A stretch of DNA of 64,000 nt, taken from Jiangella ureilytica (lineage in GTDB: Bacteria > Actinomycetota > Actinomycetes > Jiangellales > Jiangellaceae). Of the stretch, positions 27,901 to 37,433 are shown piece after piece. The stretch's first letter is position 1. Every line of letters starts with the position of its first letter. Position numbers and translations under genes: made by a program. Under the pieces are notes generated by a model. That model had not been told where the DNA came from. It was given only the letters and a program-made list of their open reading frames with translations, and searched no databases. The DNA lies in NCBI RefSeq assembly GCF_004348545.1, contig NZ_SMKL01000024.1:17657-81656 (forward strand), given 5' to 3'.

Positions 27901-28743
27901 TCAACCGAATCCGGTGGACGGGACGTACGGCGCGGGCGGGCGCATGTGGCGTAACGCCAGGTAGGAGTCCTGGTCGATGCGCAGACCAGCGGCGAGGCCG
28001 ACGTCGATGGCCCACTCCTGGTCCGATGTGAGATTGCGCACGTCGACGGCCGACCCGGGCGCCGAACGCGCCAGCGCGGCCCAGAGCAGCCGCTGCGCCA
28101 CGGCCCGGTTGGTCGCGGCCAGCCGGGTGACGCCCCACGGCGCGACGCAGGCGTAGCCGGTGCCGGTCAGCAGGTCGCAGACCAGCAGCGTGCTGTAGCC
28201 GAGGACGTGCGCGTTGTCGGGCCGGTGCGTGGCGCCGCGGACCCGGCGGTCCACGGAGTCGACCAGGTCGAAGTCGGCCGCGGTGCCGAGGCGGACACCG
28301 TCGACGGCGGGCAGGGCGGACCGGTCGACCACGCCGGTGAGCCGCATGGTCGGGTACAGCGTGAACCCGGCCCGGCGGTAGCGCCGCAGCGCCTGGTGGT
28401 CGGGCAGCGACGTCAGCATGCCGCGCAGGCAGCCGGCGCCGTAGCCGACGGCGGCCTGGAGCAGCGCGGTGCCGATGCCCCGGCCCTGGTGGCCGGGGTG
28501 GACGGCGTAGGAGGACAGGATCCACAGCAGGTCCCGGCGCAGCGAGATCGCGACGCCGGCGACGGGACCGGCGCCGCCGGCCTCGTCGGCGACCCAGCAG
28601 CCACCCGGGTCGGTGCCGAGCAGGTGCGCGGCCTGCTCGCGCCAGCGGCGGCGGTGGTCGCCGGTGCGGTCGGCGGGGTAGGCGAGTGCCGTCAGCCGCT
28701 CCACCGCGTCGACGTCCTCGGGTCGCATCGGCCGGATCCGCAT
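27901..28743 (-). CDS. GNAT-family N-acetyltransferase
   Basis: 280 residues: an N-terminal GNAT domain with the acetyl-CoA loop VHPGHQGRGIGTALLQ (about residues 80-96) and a C-terminal half resembling a second, degenerate GNAT-like domain (ALRRYRRAGFTLYPTMRLTG then a variable region). Substrate unknown. It starts 19 bp after the TSUP gene and is probably the last gene of the nagA operon. Confidence 0.85.
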   Translation of the reverse strand: MRIRPMRPEDVDAVERLTALAYPADRTGDHRRRWREQAAHLLGTDPGGCWVADEAGGAGPVAGVAISLRRDLLWILSSYAVHPGHQGRGIGTALLQAAVGYGAGCLRGMLTSLPDHQALRRYRRAGFTLYPTMRLTGVVDRSALPAVDGVRLGTAADFDLVDSVDRRVRGATHRPDNAHVLGYSTLLVCDLLTGTGYACVAPWGVTRLAATNRAVAQRLLWAALARSAPGSAVDVRNLTSDQEWAIDVGLAAGLRIDQDSYLALRHMRPPAPYVPSTGFG

Positions 28744-28762
28744 GCCTCCACCGTCCCAGAGA

Positions 28763-29533
28763 TCACAGGTCGATCAGCAGCCAGGTGGCACAGGCGACCC
28801 CCACGCCGAGCACGGCCAGCCGCAGCCCGCGGTCGGACAGCCGCTGCGCGATCCGGGCGCCGATGATGCCGCCGGCCAGGCTGAACGCCGCCAGCACCAC
28901 CGCCACCGACCAGTCGACCGGCCCGAACACCGCGAACACCGCCACGGACAGCGCGCTGATCAGGAACGACAGGAACACCTTGAGCGCGTTGGCCTGCTGC
29001 AGCTTCGACGGGTGGACGAGCGCCAGCACGGCGAACAGCAGGATGCCCAGGCCCGCGCCGAAGTAGGCGCCGTACGCCCCCGCGGCGAACACCCCGCCCT
29101 CCGCGACGCCCGGCCGGCCGTCGCGCTCCGGCGAGGCCGCGGCGCCGCGGGCCGCCAGCGCCCGCGACAACCGCGGCTGCACGACGATCAGCACACAGCT
29201 GCCGACCAGCAGGAACGGCACCACCGTCTCGAAGACGCCCGGCGGCGGGAGCAGCAGCAGGACGCAGCCCAGCCCGGCGCCGACCAGCGACACCGCGCCC
29301 GACACGGCCAGCCGGCGCCGCGACACCCCGCGCAGCTGGGCCCGGTAGGTGAACGCGCTCGACGCGTATCCCGGCAGCAGCCCGGCGGCCTTGGTGACGT
29401 TGGCGGTCAGCGGCGGCAGCCCCATCCAGACCAGGACCGGGAAGGCCAGCATCGCCCCGCCGCCGGCGACCGCGTTGACGATGCCGGCGAGCAACCCGGC
29501 GGCCGCGACGACGACCAGCTCGACGCCGTTCAC
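28763..29533 (-). CDS. TSUP-family (TauE/SafE) anion permease
   Basis: 256 residues with about eight membrane helices and the two TSUP half-repeats: the N-terminal GIVNAVAGGGAMLAFPVLVW and a second GAYGAYFGAGLGIL. Family members move sulfite, sulfonates or other organic anions; the substrate here is unknown. GTG start 7 bp after the gntR stop, within the nagA operon. Confidence 0.9.
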   Translation of the reverse strand: MNGVELVVVAAAGLLAGIVNAVAGGGAMLAFPVLVWMGLPPLTANVTKAAGLLPGYASSAFTYRAQLRGVSRRRLAVSGAVSLVGAGLGCVLLLLPPPGVFETVVPFLLVGSCVLIVVQPRLSRALAARGAAASPERDGRPGVAEGGVFAAGAYGAYFGAGLGILLFAVLALVHPSKLQQANALKVFLSFLISALSVAVFAVFGPVDWSVAVVLAAFSLAGGIIGARIAQRLSDRGLRLAVLGVGVACATWLLIDL

Positions 29534-29540
29534 CCGGCGC

Positions 29541-30236
29541 TCACTCGGCGGGTCCGTAGGTCTCGTCGAGCAGGCGGCGGGTGTGGTCGACGTGCTCGGC
29601 CATGAGCGCGGCGGCGCGGTCCGGGTCGGATGCGGCCATGGCCTCGTAGACGTCCTGGTGCTGCCGCCACGACGCCGGCGCGCGGTCGAGGATGATCGAC
29701 GCGAGGTACCAGTCGATGCGCACCTGCAGGCCGGCCAGTGTCTCGGCCAGCACCTGGCTGCCGGCGGTGTCGGTGACCAGCTGGTGGAACAGCCGGTTGA
29801 GGCCGACGAGCTCGCGCTTGTCGTCGCGATCGAGGGCGGCGAAGCCGTCGGCGCAGATGCCGGCCATGGCCCGCAGCGTCTCGGCGTCCATCCGCTGCGC
29901 GGCGAGCCGGGCGCTCTCGGCCTCGAGCAGCGTGCGCAGGTGGAACACCTCGTCGACCTCGCGGCGGGTCGGTTCGTGCACGAACGCGCCGCGGCCGGAG
30001 CGCAGCTCGACGAAGTGGCTGCGGGCCAGCATCTGCAGCGCCTCGCGCACCGGCTGGCGGCTCACCTGCAGCCGCTCGGCCAGCGTCTCCTCGCGCAGGT
30101 GCTCGCCCGGCGCCAGCACGCCGTAGATGATCAGCTGCTCGAGCTCGGAGCGCACCCGGTCGCGCAGCGGGCCGCCGCGCGCGATGGGCCGCCACCCCGG
30201 CGTCCCCCTGGTCCGGGTCCGGTCGGCCAGGCTCAC
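29541..30236 (-). CDS. GntR-family transcription regulator (FadR/FCD subfamily)
   Basis: 231 residues: winged helix with APGEHLREETLAERLQVSRQ (residues about 40-62) and PVREALQMLARSHFVEL, then an all-helical FCD ligand domain with the metal-binding pattern (Asp/His: LNRLFHQLV, MAEHVDHTRRLL). Its GTG overlaps the nagA stop as GTGA. It probably controls the nagA operon; a candidate palindromic operator lies upstream of nagA. This differs from the usual DasR/HutC-type regulators of aminosugar genes. Confidence 0.9.
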   Translation of the reverse strand: MSLADRTRTRGTPGWRPIARGGPLRDRVRSELEQLIIYGVLAPGEHLREETLAERLQVSRQPVREALQMLARSHFVELRSGRGAFVHEPTRREVDEVFHLRTLLEAESARLAAQRMDAETLRAMAGICADGFAALDRDDKRELVGLNRLFHQLVTDTAGSQVLAETLAGLQVRIDWYLASIILDRAPASWRQHQDVYEAMAASDPDRAAALMAEHVDHTRRLLDETYGPAE

Positions 30237-31471
30237 GCCGTCTCCTCGCGGTCGTAGACGATCTCGCCCCTGACATAGGTGGTGCGGACCCGCAGCTCGG
30301 CGTCGAGCACGACCAGGTCGGCGTGCTGGCCGGGGATCAGCCGGCCGCGGTCGGTGAGGTCCAGCGACTCCGCCGGGACGGCGGACGCCATGCGCAGTGC
30401 GTCGGCCGTCTCGACGCCACCGAGGCGGACGACGGTGCGCACCGCGTCGCACAGCCGGTCGACGCCGCCGGCCACGGCGCCGGTGAGGGTCCGCGCCCCG
30501 TCCTCGGTGACCTCGACCTCGGTGCCGTCCCAGCGCGTCTGCCGGCCGGGCTGCAGGCCGGACACGTCGGAGCCGTCGCTGACGAGCATGATCCGCTCCC
30601 AGCCGGCGACGCCGACGGCGAAGCGCACCATCTCCGGGGCGACGTGGACGCCGTCGCCGACGATCTCGCAGCGCACCCGCGGGTCGGCGAGCAGCGCAGG
30701 AACGGGCCCGGGGGAGCGGTGGTGCATGGGCGGCAGCGCGTTGAACAGGTGCGTGGCGCGGTTCAGACCACGCCGGACGGCCGCCTCGGCCTGCTGGAAC
30801 GACGCGCCCGAGTGGCCCAGCGACGGGTGCACGCCGGCCTCGGCGAGCCGGGCGACGGCATCCATGCCGTCGGGCAGCTCCGGCGCCAGCGTCACGACCT
30901 TGACGGCGCCGTCTCCGGCCTCGAGCAGGGCGTCGACGGCCTCGGGCGACGGCAGCCGGAGGTGCTCGGGACGGTGGACGCCGCGGTGCGACGGGTCGAG
31001 GAACGGCCCTTCGGCGTGGATGCCCACCAGGTCGACGCCGTGACCCCCGGCCAGGCGGCCGCGCAGGCCGGCCAGCCCGTCGAGCGACCGGTGCAGCTGG
31101 TCGGCGCTCGCGCCGGACGTGGTGGCCAGGCAGGACGTGACGCCGCCGGCCGCAAGCCAGCGGGAGATGCGGATGCCGGCGGCGGCGTCGGCGGCCATGA
31201 AGTTGGCGCCCAGGCCGCCGTGCACGTGGGTGTCGACGAATCCCGGCGCGACGATGCAGCCGGTGGCGTCGTGCACGATGTCGACCCGGACCGCGTCGGA
31301 CGGGTCGGTGCCGGCCGGGACCTCGCCGGCGGCGATGGTCTGGATGACGCCGTCGCCGAACACGACGGAGCCGGGCTCGAGGCGGCCGTCGGCCCACAGC
31401 AGGATGCCGCCGGTGAGCGCGGTGCGCGGCGGCCGGGTTCCGGGCGTCCGCCGGCTGCTGGACGCGGTCAC
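30233..31471 (-). CDS. nagA: N-acetylglucosamine-6-phosphate deacetylase
   Basis: Removes acetate from GlcNAc-6-phosphate in aminosugar and cell-wall recycling. 412 residues of the amidohydrolase fold: metal motif DTHVHGG, the ligand Glu in HAEGPF, His in LGHSGA and THLFNALPPMHHR, catalytic Asp in LVSDGSD. The GTG at 31471 (TASSSRR) is the likely start; there is no strong ribosome site and the frame is open further upstream. It heads a nagA-gntR-TSUP-GNAT operon. nagB is not present. Confidence 0.92.
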   Translation of the reverse strand: MTASSSRRTPGTRPPRTALTGGILLWADGRLEPGSVVFGDGVIQTIAAGEVPAGTDPSDAVRVDIVHDATGCIVAPGFVDTHVHGGLGANFMAADAAAGIRISRWLAAGGVTSCLATTSGASADQLHRSLDGLAGLRGRLAGGHGVDLVGIHAEGPFLDPSHRGVHRPEHLRLPSPEAVDALLEAGDGAVKVVTLAPELPDGMDAVARLAEAGVHPSLGHSGASFQQAEAAVRRGLNRATHLFNALPPMHHRSPGPVPALLADPRVRCEIVGDGVHVAPEMVRFAVGVAGWERIMLVSDGSDVSGLQPGRQTRWDGTEVEVTEDGARTLTGAVAGGVDRLCDAVRTVVRLGGVETADALRMASAVPAESLDLTDRGRLIPGQHADLVVLDAELRVRTTYVRGEIVYDREETA

Positions 31472-31616
31472 GGTGCACCCCCCACCCGCGCGGCGGACAT
31501 GTCGTGCACGGACGATACCCGTCGCGGAGGCTCGGGTAACCGGCCGAGGAGCCGGATGGTCGCCGCCTGGAGTGCCACCCGTGCCTTGTGAGCAACTATC
31601 CAGGTCATAGTACGAA

Positions 31617-31631
31617 TGCATACAGGATGCA
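31617..31631. promoter_or_regulatory. 15-bp palindrome, candidate operator for the nagA operon
   Basis: TGCAT, five bases, ATGCA: a perfect inverted repeat in the 247-bp gap between divergent nagA and the glycerate kinase gene, close to a -10-like TACTAT on the minus strand. The GntR protein encoded in the operon is the obvious candidate to bind; this is inference. Confidence 0.4.
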
Positions 31632-31718
31632 GAACCGTCGAGTCAAGACGGCCGCTGCGTTCGGGCCGCAGCATGGACGGCGCCGTGACCGGTGTGCGAC
31701 ATACGGCACACTCGGACC

Positions 31719-32840
31719 ATGCGGATCCTGGTTGCACCGGACAAGTTCGCCGGAACGCTCACCGCGGTCGAGGCCGCCGACGCCATCGCCGAGGGCTGGC
31801 GGCGCAGCGCACCCGGCGACGACGTCGTGGCCGTGCCCATGGCCGACGGCGGTCCCGGCTTCGTCGACGTCCTGCACTCCAGCCTCGGCGGCGAGCTGCT
31901 CGCCGCCACCGTCGCCGGGCCGCTCGGTGAGCCCGTCCCGGCCACGTTCCTGCTGGCCGGCGACACCGCGTTCATCGAGTCCGCGCAGGCCTGCGGGCTG
32001 GCGCTGCTGCCGCTCGGCGACGACGGCCGCACGCCGTTGCCCGGTTCGGCCGCGCGGGCGTCCACGTACGGCGTCGGCGAGCTGGTCGCGCACGCCGTCG
32101 ACGCCGGGGCGCGGCGCGTGGTCGTCGGGCTGGGCGGATCGGGCACCAACGACGGCGGCGCCGGGCTGCTCGCGGCGCTGGGCGCGGTGGCGAAGCCCGA
32201 GGGCGCGCTGCTCGGCGGGTCCGACGCGCTGGCCGGGCTCACCGATCTCGACCTCGCGCCGGCCCTGGCCAGGCTCGACGGCGTGGCGCTGGTGGCGGCG
32301 TCCGACGTCGACAACCCGCTGCTCGGCCTGCGCGGCGCCACCAACGTGTTCGGCCCGCAGAAGGGCATCGTCGACGACGGCGCCAAGCTGGCGGCCGACG
32401 GGGCGCTGGCGACGTTCGCCGACCTCGCCGACCGCCGGGTCGCCGACCACCGCGGGGCCGGCGCCGCAGGCGGGCTGGGCTACGCGCTGCTGCTGCTCGG
32501 CGGCGTGCGCGAGCCCGGCTTCGACACCGTCGCCGGCGCCGTCGGACTGTCCGACCTCGTCGCCGGCGTCGACCTCGTCATCACGGGCGAGGGCAAACTG
32601 GACTGGCAGTCCATGAGCGGCAAGGTCGTGTCGGGGCTGGCGGCGCTGGCCGGTCCGGCGCTGCGCCCGTGCATCGCCGTCGCAGGCGCCGTCCAGGTCG
32701 GCAACCGCGAGCTGCGCGCCAACGGCATCGAGGCCGCGTACGCCATGGTCGACATCGTCGGCACCGAGGAGTCGTTCGGCCGGCCGCGCGAGAGCCTCGC
32801 CGCCGTCGCCGAGCGCGTGGCGCGCACCTGGAGCCGCTGA
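31719..32840 (+). CDS. glycerate kinase (GlxK/GarK type)
   Basis: ATP-dependent glycerate kinase of family GCK-I, 373 residues. Signature blocks: VAPDKFAGTLTAVEAADAIA at the N-terminus, PMADGGPGFVD, GLGGSGTNDGGAG, DVDNPLLG, and GEGKLDWQSMSGK near the C-terminus. It makes 2-phosphoglycerate from glycerate. The ATG at 31719 has CACACT six bases upstream (leaderless form). Divergent from nagA. Confidence 0.92.
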   Translation: MRILVAPDKFAGTLTAVEAADAIAEGWRRSAPGDDVVAVPMADGGPGFVDVLHSSLGGELLAATVAGPLGEPVPATFLLAGDTAFIESAQACGLALLPLGDDGRTPLPGSAARASTYGVGELVAHAVDAGARRVVVGLGGSGTNDGGAGLLAALGAVAKPEGALLGGSDALAGLTDLDLAPALARLDGVALVAASDVDNPLLGLRGATNVFGPQKGIVDDGAKLAADGALATFADLADRRVADHRGAGAAGGLGYALLLLGGVREPGFDTVAGAVGLSDLVAGVDLVITGEGKLDWQSMSGKVVSGLAALAGPALRPCIAVAGAVQVGNRELRANGIEAAYAMVDIVGTEESFGRPRESLAAVAERVARTWSR

Positions 32841-32856
32841 CGAGATGTGTGACGCG

Positions 32857-32871
32857 GAAGGAATGTCCTTC
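32857..32871. promoter_or_regulatory. palindrome over the erpA -35 region, candidate operator
   Basis: GAAGGA, ATG, TCCTTC: a perfect 6-bp inverted repeat with a 3-base centre. It covers the place of a -35 box relative to TAGCGT (32887-32892), which precedes erpA. The binding protein is unknown. Confidence 0.4.
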
Positions 32872-32927
32872 TGCCGGGTCGCGTTGTAGCGTGGAGACGT
32901 AGTCCGACCTCGAAGCAGGAGAACGAG

Positions 32928-33275
32928 ATGACGGTTCAGGAACAGGTCGCCGACGGTGTCGTGCTGACTGACGGCGCGGCATCCAAGGTCAAGGCGCTGC
33001 TCGACCAGGAGGGCCGCGACGACCTGGCGCTGCGCATCGCCGTTCAGCCCGGCGGCTGCTCGGGCTTGCGTTACCAGCTGTTCTTCGACGAGCGCTCCCT
33101 CGACGGCGACGTCGTCAAGGTCTTCGGCGGCGTCAACGTCGTCGTCGACCGCATGAGCGCCCCGTACCTCGGCGGAGCCACCATCGACTTCGTCGACTCC
33201 ATCGAGAAGCAGGGGTTCACCATCGACAACCCCAACGCCGGCGGCTCATGCGCCTGCGGCGACTCCTTCCACTGA
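32928..33275 (+). CDS. erpA: iron-sulfur cluster insertion protein, HesB/IscA/ErpA family
   Basis: 115-residue A-type carrier that delivers Fe-S clusters to apoproteins. The three conserved cysteines are present: GGCSGLRY and the C-terminal CAC (GGSCACGDSF). An AGGAG ribosome site lies a few bases before the ATG. Client proteins in this window include LipA, NadA and the Rieske protein. Followed by a 15-bp hairpin terminator. Confidence 0.93.
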   Translation: MTVQEQVADGVVLTDGAASKVKALLDQEGRDDLALRIAVQPGGCSGLRYQLFFDERSLDGDVVKVFGGVNVVVDRMSAPYLGGATIDFVDSIEKQGFTIDNPNAGGSCACGDSFH

Positions 33276-33288
33276 GCGGTCGCTCACC

Positions 33289-33323
33289 AAGGCTCTCGTC
33301 CCCTCGCCGGGGACGGGAGCCTT
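33289..33323. terminator. bidirectional terminator after erpA
   Basis: A 15-bp stem (33289-33303 with 33309-33323, one G-T pair) and a 5-base loop, with AA and TT at its ends, between convergent erpA and the TusA gene. Confidence 0.85.
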
Positions 33324-33330
33324 CGTGCTG

Positions 33331-33552
33331 TCAGTGCCGCCGGCGGACGGTGTAGGCGTCGCCGTCGGCGCCCAGGTACTCGTGGCCGCGCATGCGACAC
33401 CACGCCGGCACGTCCGACGCCGCGGCGGGGTCGTCGGCCAGCACCGTCACCAGCGCGCCGACCTCGGCCTCGCCGATGTGCCTGGCCAGCTCGATGATCG
33501 GCAGCGGGCAGCGCATCCCGCGGCAGTCGAGCACCGGCGTGGCGTCGCTCAC
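33331..33552 (-). CDS. TusA/SirA-family sulfurtransferase-like protein
   Basis: 73 residues with the TusA signature LDCRGMRCPLPIIEL; the active cysteine is in CPLP. TusA-like proteins carry persulfide sulfur. A second cysteine lies in PAWCRM. The GTG overlaps the stop of the upstream cysteine desulfurase gene, so sulfur donor and carrier are coupled. Downstream target not evident. Confidence 0.9.
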   Translation of the reverse strand: MSDATPVLDCRGMRCPLPIIELARHIGEAEVGALVTVLADDPAAASDVPAWCRMRGHEYLGADGDAYTVRRRH

Positions 33553-34721
33553 AGCGCCCCCAGCCCGGCGCGCAGCCGGGTCACCACGTCGGCGACGGCG
33601 ACGAGGAGGCGGTCGACGTCGTCGCGGGTGGCGTCACTGGTCAGCGACACGCGGACGTTGCCGTGCGTGAGCGCCCCCATGGCGGCCAGCACGTGGCTGG
33701 GCCGCAGCGTGCTCGACGTGCAGGACGAGCCGCTCGAGATCGCGAACCCGGCCCGGTCCAGCTCCGTGACCAGTGCCTCACCGTCGACGTAGAGGCACGA
33801 GAACGTCACCAGGTGCGGCAGCCGCAACGTCGGGTGCCCCACGACGTCGACGTCGGCCAGCAGCTCCGGGACGCGGGCGCGGATGTGGTCGACGAGCTCG
33901 CGCTGCCGGGCGGCGACGGCGTCGGCCTCCTCCCAGCGGGCCCGCAGCGCCGCGGCGGCGGCCAGCGCGGCGGGCACGTTCTCGAAGCCGGGCACGCGGC
34001 CGCCCTCGCGCTCGTCCCCGGGGAGCGGGGAGCGCCAGCGCACGTTCCTGCGTACGGCGAGGACGCCGACGCCGGCGGGCCCGCCCCACTTGTGCGCGCT
34101 CGCCGTCAGCACCGACCAGCCGGCCGGCAGCGGGACCCGCCCGGCCGCCTGTGCGGCGTCGACCAGCAACGGGACGCCCCGGCCGGCGCAGTGCGCGGCC
34201 ACCTCGTCGACCGGCTGGACGGTGCCCACCTCGTGGTTGGCGGCCTGCAGACAGGCCAGGACGGTGTCGTCGGCGACGGCGGCGGCGAACGCCGCGGGGT
34301 CGACCCGGCCGTCGCGGTCGACGCCGACCTCCACCGTCCGGGCCCCCTCGTGCCGGGCCAGGTGCGCCGCCGACTGCAGCACCGCGGAGTGCTCGACGGC
34401 GGAGACGGCGACCACCCGCGGATCGCCGGCCTCACGCCGTCGGGCCGCGGCCGTCCCCAGCATCCCCAGCTGGATCGCCTGCGTTCCGCTGGCCGTGAAC
34501 GACACCTCGTCGGGACGGGCGCCGACGACCGCGGCGACGACCTCGCGGGCGTTGTCCAGCAGCATGCGGGCCCGGCGGGCCGAGCCGTACAGCCGCGCCG
34601 GATCGGCCCAGCCCTCGTCGGCGGCGGCCAGCAGCACCTCGCGCGCCGCGGGGTGCAAGGGCTCCGTCGACGCGGCGTCGAAGTACCCGTCGGACGAGGC
34701 CGACACGCCGCGCGTGCTCAT
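33549..34721 (-). CDS. cysteine desulfurase family protein (class V aminotransferase)
   Basis: 390-residue PLP enzyme of the NifS/IscS group. PLP lysine in SAHKWGGP, His in SAVEHSAV, Asp in LLVDAAQAAG, and the mobile-loop cysteine in SSGSSCTSSTL. It should take sulfur from cysteine as a persulfide. GGGAGG lies upstream of the ATG. Operon with the TusA-like gene; located between erpA and ctaC, so it may supply sulfur for Fe-S or other sulfur chemistry. Confidence 0.9.
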   Translation of the reverse strand: MSTRGVSASSDGYFDAASTEPLHPAAREVLLAAADEGWADPARLYGSARRARMLLDNAREVVAAVVGARPDEVSFTASGTQAIQLGMLGTAAARRREAGDPRVVAVSAVEHSAVLQSAAHLARHEGARTVEVGVDRDGRVDPAAFAAAVADDTVLACLQAANHEVGTVQPVDEVAAHCAGRGVPLLVDAAQAAGRVPLPAGWSVLTASAHKWGGPAGVGVLAVRRNVRWRSPLPGDEREGGRVPGFENVPAALAAAAALRARWEEADAVAARQRELVDHIRARVPELLADVDVVGHPTLRLPHLVTFSCLYVDGEALVTELDRAGFAISSGSSCTSSTLRPSHVLAAMGALTHGNVRVSLTSDATRDDVDRLLVAVADVVTRLRAGLGAL

Positions 34722-34757
34722 CGTGTACCTCCCGGAATGACGGCGGACGGCTACCGC

Positions 34758-34763
34758 TAGGGT
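34758..34763 (+). promoter_or_regulatory. candidate -10 box for ctaCDF
   Basis: TAGGGT about 88 bases before the ctaC GTG, in the divergent gap with the cysteine desulfurase gene. Inference. Confidence 0.4.
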
Positions 34764-34851
34764 TGGGCGCGACAGGAGAAGTTTGCTCTCGCCACGGTGC
34801 CGGTTGCCAACCGCCCGCCCGGGCGAGCGGGTCGAAAGAGAAGGGCGCCTC

Positions 34852-35706
34852 GTGAGTCAGTCTGGCAGGGTCCGCCCGGCGCGTCGCCGGGCGGCGACCG
34901 CCGCCGTACTCCTTCTCGGCACGCTGATCGTGCTGGCTGGTTGCTCGGCACAGCAGCGCGACGACTGGTCGCGCCTGGCGCTCCCGGAGCCGGCCACAGA
35001 GGAGACGCCGCTGATCGGCAACCTGTGGGTCGGCGCCTGGGTCGCCGCGTTCGCCGTCGGCGTCCTGGTGTGGGGCCTGATCATCTGGGCGGTCATCGCC
35101 TACCGCCGGCGCGACGACGAGCTGCCGAAGCAGACGCGGTTCAACATCCCGATCGAGTTCCTCTACACGGTCGCCCCGCTGTTCGTCATCGTGCCGCTGT
35201 TCTGGTTCACGGCCGACCACCAGGAGAAGATCACCGAGCTGTCCGACGACCCCGACGTCACCATCGGCGTCATCGGCCAGCAGTGGTCCTGGACGTTCAA
35301 CTACATGGACGAAGAGGCGCACGACATCGGCACCATCAACGACCGCCCGACGCTGTACCTCCCGGTGGGCCAGACGGTCCGGTTCGACCTCATGTCGCCC
35401 GACGTCATCCACTCCTTCTGGATCCCGGCGTTCTACATGAAGATGGACGTCATCCCGGGCCACCCCAACGCGTTCCAGGTCACCCCTGACCGCGAGGGCA
35501 GCTACGTCGGCCGCTGCGCGGAGCTGTGCGGCGCCTACCACCAGTCGATGCTGTTCAACGTCGAGGTGGTGTCCGAGCAGGAGTACCAGGACCACATCGA
35601 CGCCCTGCGCGAGGCCGGCCAGGACACCATCATCGAGCCGCCCATCCGCGGCGCCTACGACGACGAGGTCCTGGACGACGAGAACACGGGGGGTGACCAC
35701 GAGTGA
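34852..35706 (+). CDS. ctaC: cytochrome c oxidase subunit II
   Basis: 284 residues. Lipoprotein signal peptide with lipobox VLAGC (Cys31), two membrane helices, and the periplasm-side cupredoxin domain with the CuA site ([14 protein letters not shown]). It accepts electrons from the cytochrome bc1 complex (QcrC) and feeds subunit I. GTG 34852 has AAGGG about seven bases upstream. The stop overlaps the ctaD start (GTGA). Confidence 0.96.
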   Translation: MSQSGRVRPARRRAATAAVLLLGTLIVLAGCSAQQRDDWSRLALPEPATEETPLIGNLWVGAWVAAFAVGVLVWGLIIWAVIAYRRRDDELPKQTRFNIPIEFLYTVAPLFVIVPLFWFTADHQEKITELSDDPDVTIGVIGQQWSWTFNYMDEEAHDIGTINDRPTLYLPVGQTVRFDLMSPDVIHSFWIPAFYMKMDVIPGHPNAFQVTPDREGSYVGRCAELCGAYHQSMLFNVEVVSEQEYQDHIDALREAGQDTIIEPPIRGAYDDEVLDDENTGGDHE

Positions 35707-37433
35707 CCACATATCTGGAGCGGACCGCCGCGGCGGAAGCCGCCGTCACGCTGCCCAAGCGCAAGGGCAACGTGGTCGTCCGGTGGATGACGTCCACCGA
35801 CCACAAGATCATCGGCTACATGTATCTGATCGCGTCGTTCGGGTTCTTCCTGTTCGGCGGCGTGCTGGCGCTGTTCATCCGGGCCGAGCTGTTCTCGCCC
35901 GGCCGTCAGGTCGTCAGCGACGAGATGTACAACCAGCTGTTCACCATGCACGGCACGATCATGCTGCTGCTGTTCGCGACGCCGCTGTTCATCGGCTTCG
36001 GCAACGTCATCGTGCCGCTGCAGATCGGCGCTCCCGACGTCGCGTTCCCGCGGCTGAACATGTTCAGCTTCTACCTGTTCCTGTTCGGCGGGCTCATCGT
36101 CTGCGCGGGCTTCATCACGCCGGGCGGTGCCGCGGACTTCGGCTGGTTCGCCTACGCGCCGCTGCACAACACCGTCTACAGTCCGAACGTCGGTGGCGAC
36201 CTCTGGGTCGCGGGCCTGGCGATGAGCGGTTTCGGCACCATCTTCGGCGCCGTCAACTTCATCACGACCATCGTGTGCATGCGCGCGCCCGGCGTCACGA
36301 TGTTCCGGATGCCGATCTTCACCTGGAACATCTTCGTCACCAGCGTCCTGGTGCTGATCGCGTTCCCGCTGCTGGCGGCGGCGCTGTTCGCGATGTTCGC
36401 CGACCGCAACCTCGGCACCCACATCTATGATCCGACGGCGGGTGGTGCGGTCCTCTGGCAGCACCTGTTCTGGTTCTTCGGCCATCCCGAGGTCTACATC
36501 ATCGCGTTGCCGTTCTTCGGCATCATCACCGAGGTCATCCCGGTCTTCAGCCGCAAGCCGATCTTCGGTTACAAGGGCCTGGTGTTCGCGACGCTGTCCA
36601 TCGCCGGCCTGTCCGTGGCGGTGTGGGCGCACCACATGTTCGTCACCGGGGCGGTGAACCTGCCGTTCTTCGCGGCCATGACCATGCTCATCGCCATCCC
36701 GACCGGGCTGAAGTTCTTCGCCTGGATCGGCACCATGTGGCGAGGGTCGCTGACGTTCGAGACACCGATGCTGTTCTCCATCGGCTTCCTCGTGACGTTC
36801 CTGTTCGGCGGCCTCACGGGCATCATCCTGGCGTCGCCGCCGCTGGACTTCCACGTGTCCGACACCTACTTCGTGGTGGCGCACTTCCACTACGTGGTGT
36901 TCGGCACGGTCGTGTTCGCGATGTTCGCAGGGTTCTACTTCTGGTGGCCCAAGTTCACCGGCCGCATGCTCGACGAGCGCCTCGGCAAGGTGCACTTCTG
37001 GCTGCTGTTCATCGGCTTCCACGGCACGTTCATGGTGCAGCACTGGCTGGGCGTCGAGGGCTTCCCGCGGCGCTACTCCGACTACGAGCCGGGCGACGGG
37101 TTCACGTTCCTGAACCAGTTCTCGTCGGTGTTCGCCTTCGTGCTGGCCGCGTCGACGCTGCCGTTCCTGTGGAACGTGTGGCAGACCCGGCTCGCGCCGA
37201 AGGTGCAGGTCGACGACCCGTGGGGCTTCGGCAACTCGCTGGAGTGGGCCACGTCCTGCCCGCCGCCGCGGCACAACTTCACCTCGCTGCCGCGGGTGCG
37301 CAGCGAGCGGCCGGCCTTCGACCTCAAGTACCCCGAGGTCGCGGCCATGGCCGAGGGCAAACCGGCCAAGGCCGGGCCACTCACACAGACGCTCGGGCCC
37401 GCTGACGTCGCCGGCCCGGAGGAGGACAAGTGA
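35703..37433 (+). CDS. ctaD: cytochrome c oxidase subunit I (aa3 type)
   Basis: 576 residues, 12 membrane helices. Heme a ligand in TMHGTIM, CuB/heme a3 centre in [11 protein letters not shown] (His with the cross-linked Tyr), WAHHMF (two His) and VAHFHYV (heme ligands). It reduces oxygen to water and pumps protons. Overlaps ctaC and ctaF by 4 bases each, so the three subunits are translationally coupled. Confidence 0.98.
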   Translation: MTTYLERTAAAEAAVTLPKRKGNVVVRWMTSTDHKIIGYMYLIASFGFFLFGGVLALFIRAELFSPGRQVVSDEMYNQLFTMHGTIMLLLFATPLFIGFGNVIVPLQIGAPDVAFPRLNMFSFYLFLFGGLIVCAGFITPGGAADFGWFAYAPLHNTVYSPNVGGDLWVAGLAMSGFGTIFGAVNFITTIVCMRAPGVTMFRMPIFTWNIFVTSVLVLIAFPLLAAALFAMFADRNLGTHIYDPTAGGAVLWQHLFWFFGHPEVYIIALPFFGIITEVIPVFSRKPIFGYKGLVFATLSIAGLSVAVWAHHMFVTGAVNLPFFAAMTMLIAIPTGLKFFAWIGTMWRGSLTFETPMLFSIGFLVTFLFGGLTGIILASPPLDFHVSDTYFVVAHFHYVVFGTVVFAMFAGFYFWWPKFTGRMLDERLGKVHFWLLFIGFHGTFMVQHWLGVEGFPRRYSDYEPGDGFTFLNQFSSVFAFVLAASTLPFLWNVWQTRLAPKVQVDDPWGFGNSLEWATSCPPPRHNFTSLPRVRSERPAFDLKYPEVAAMAEGKPAKAGPLTQTLGPADVAGPEEDK

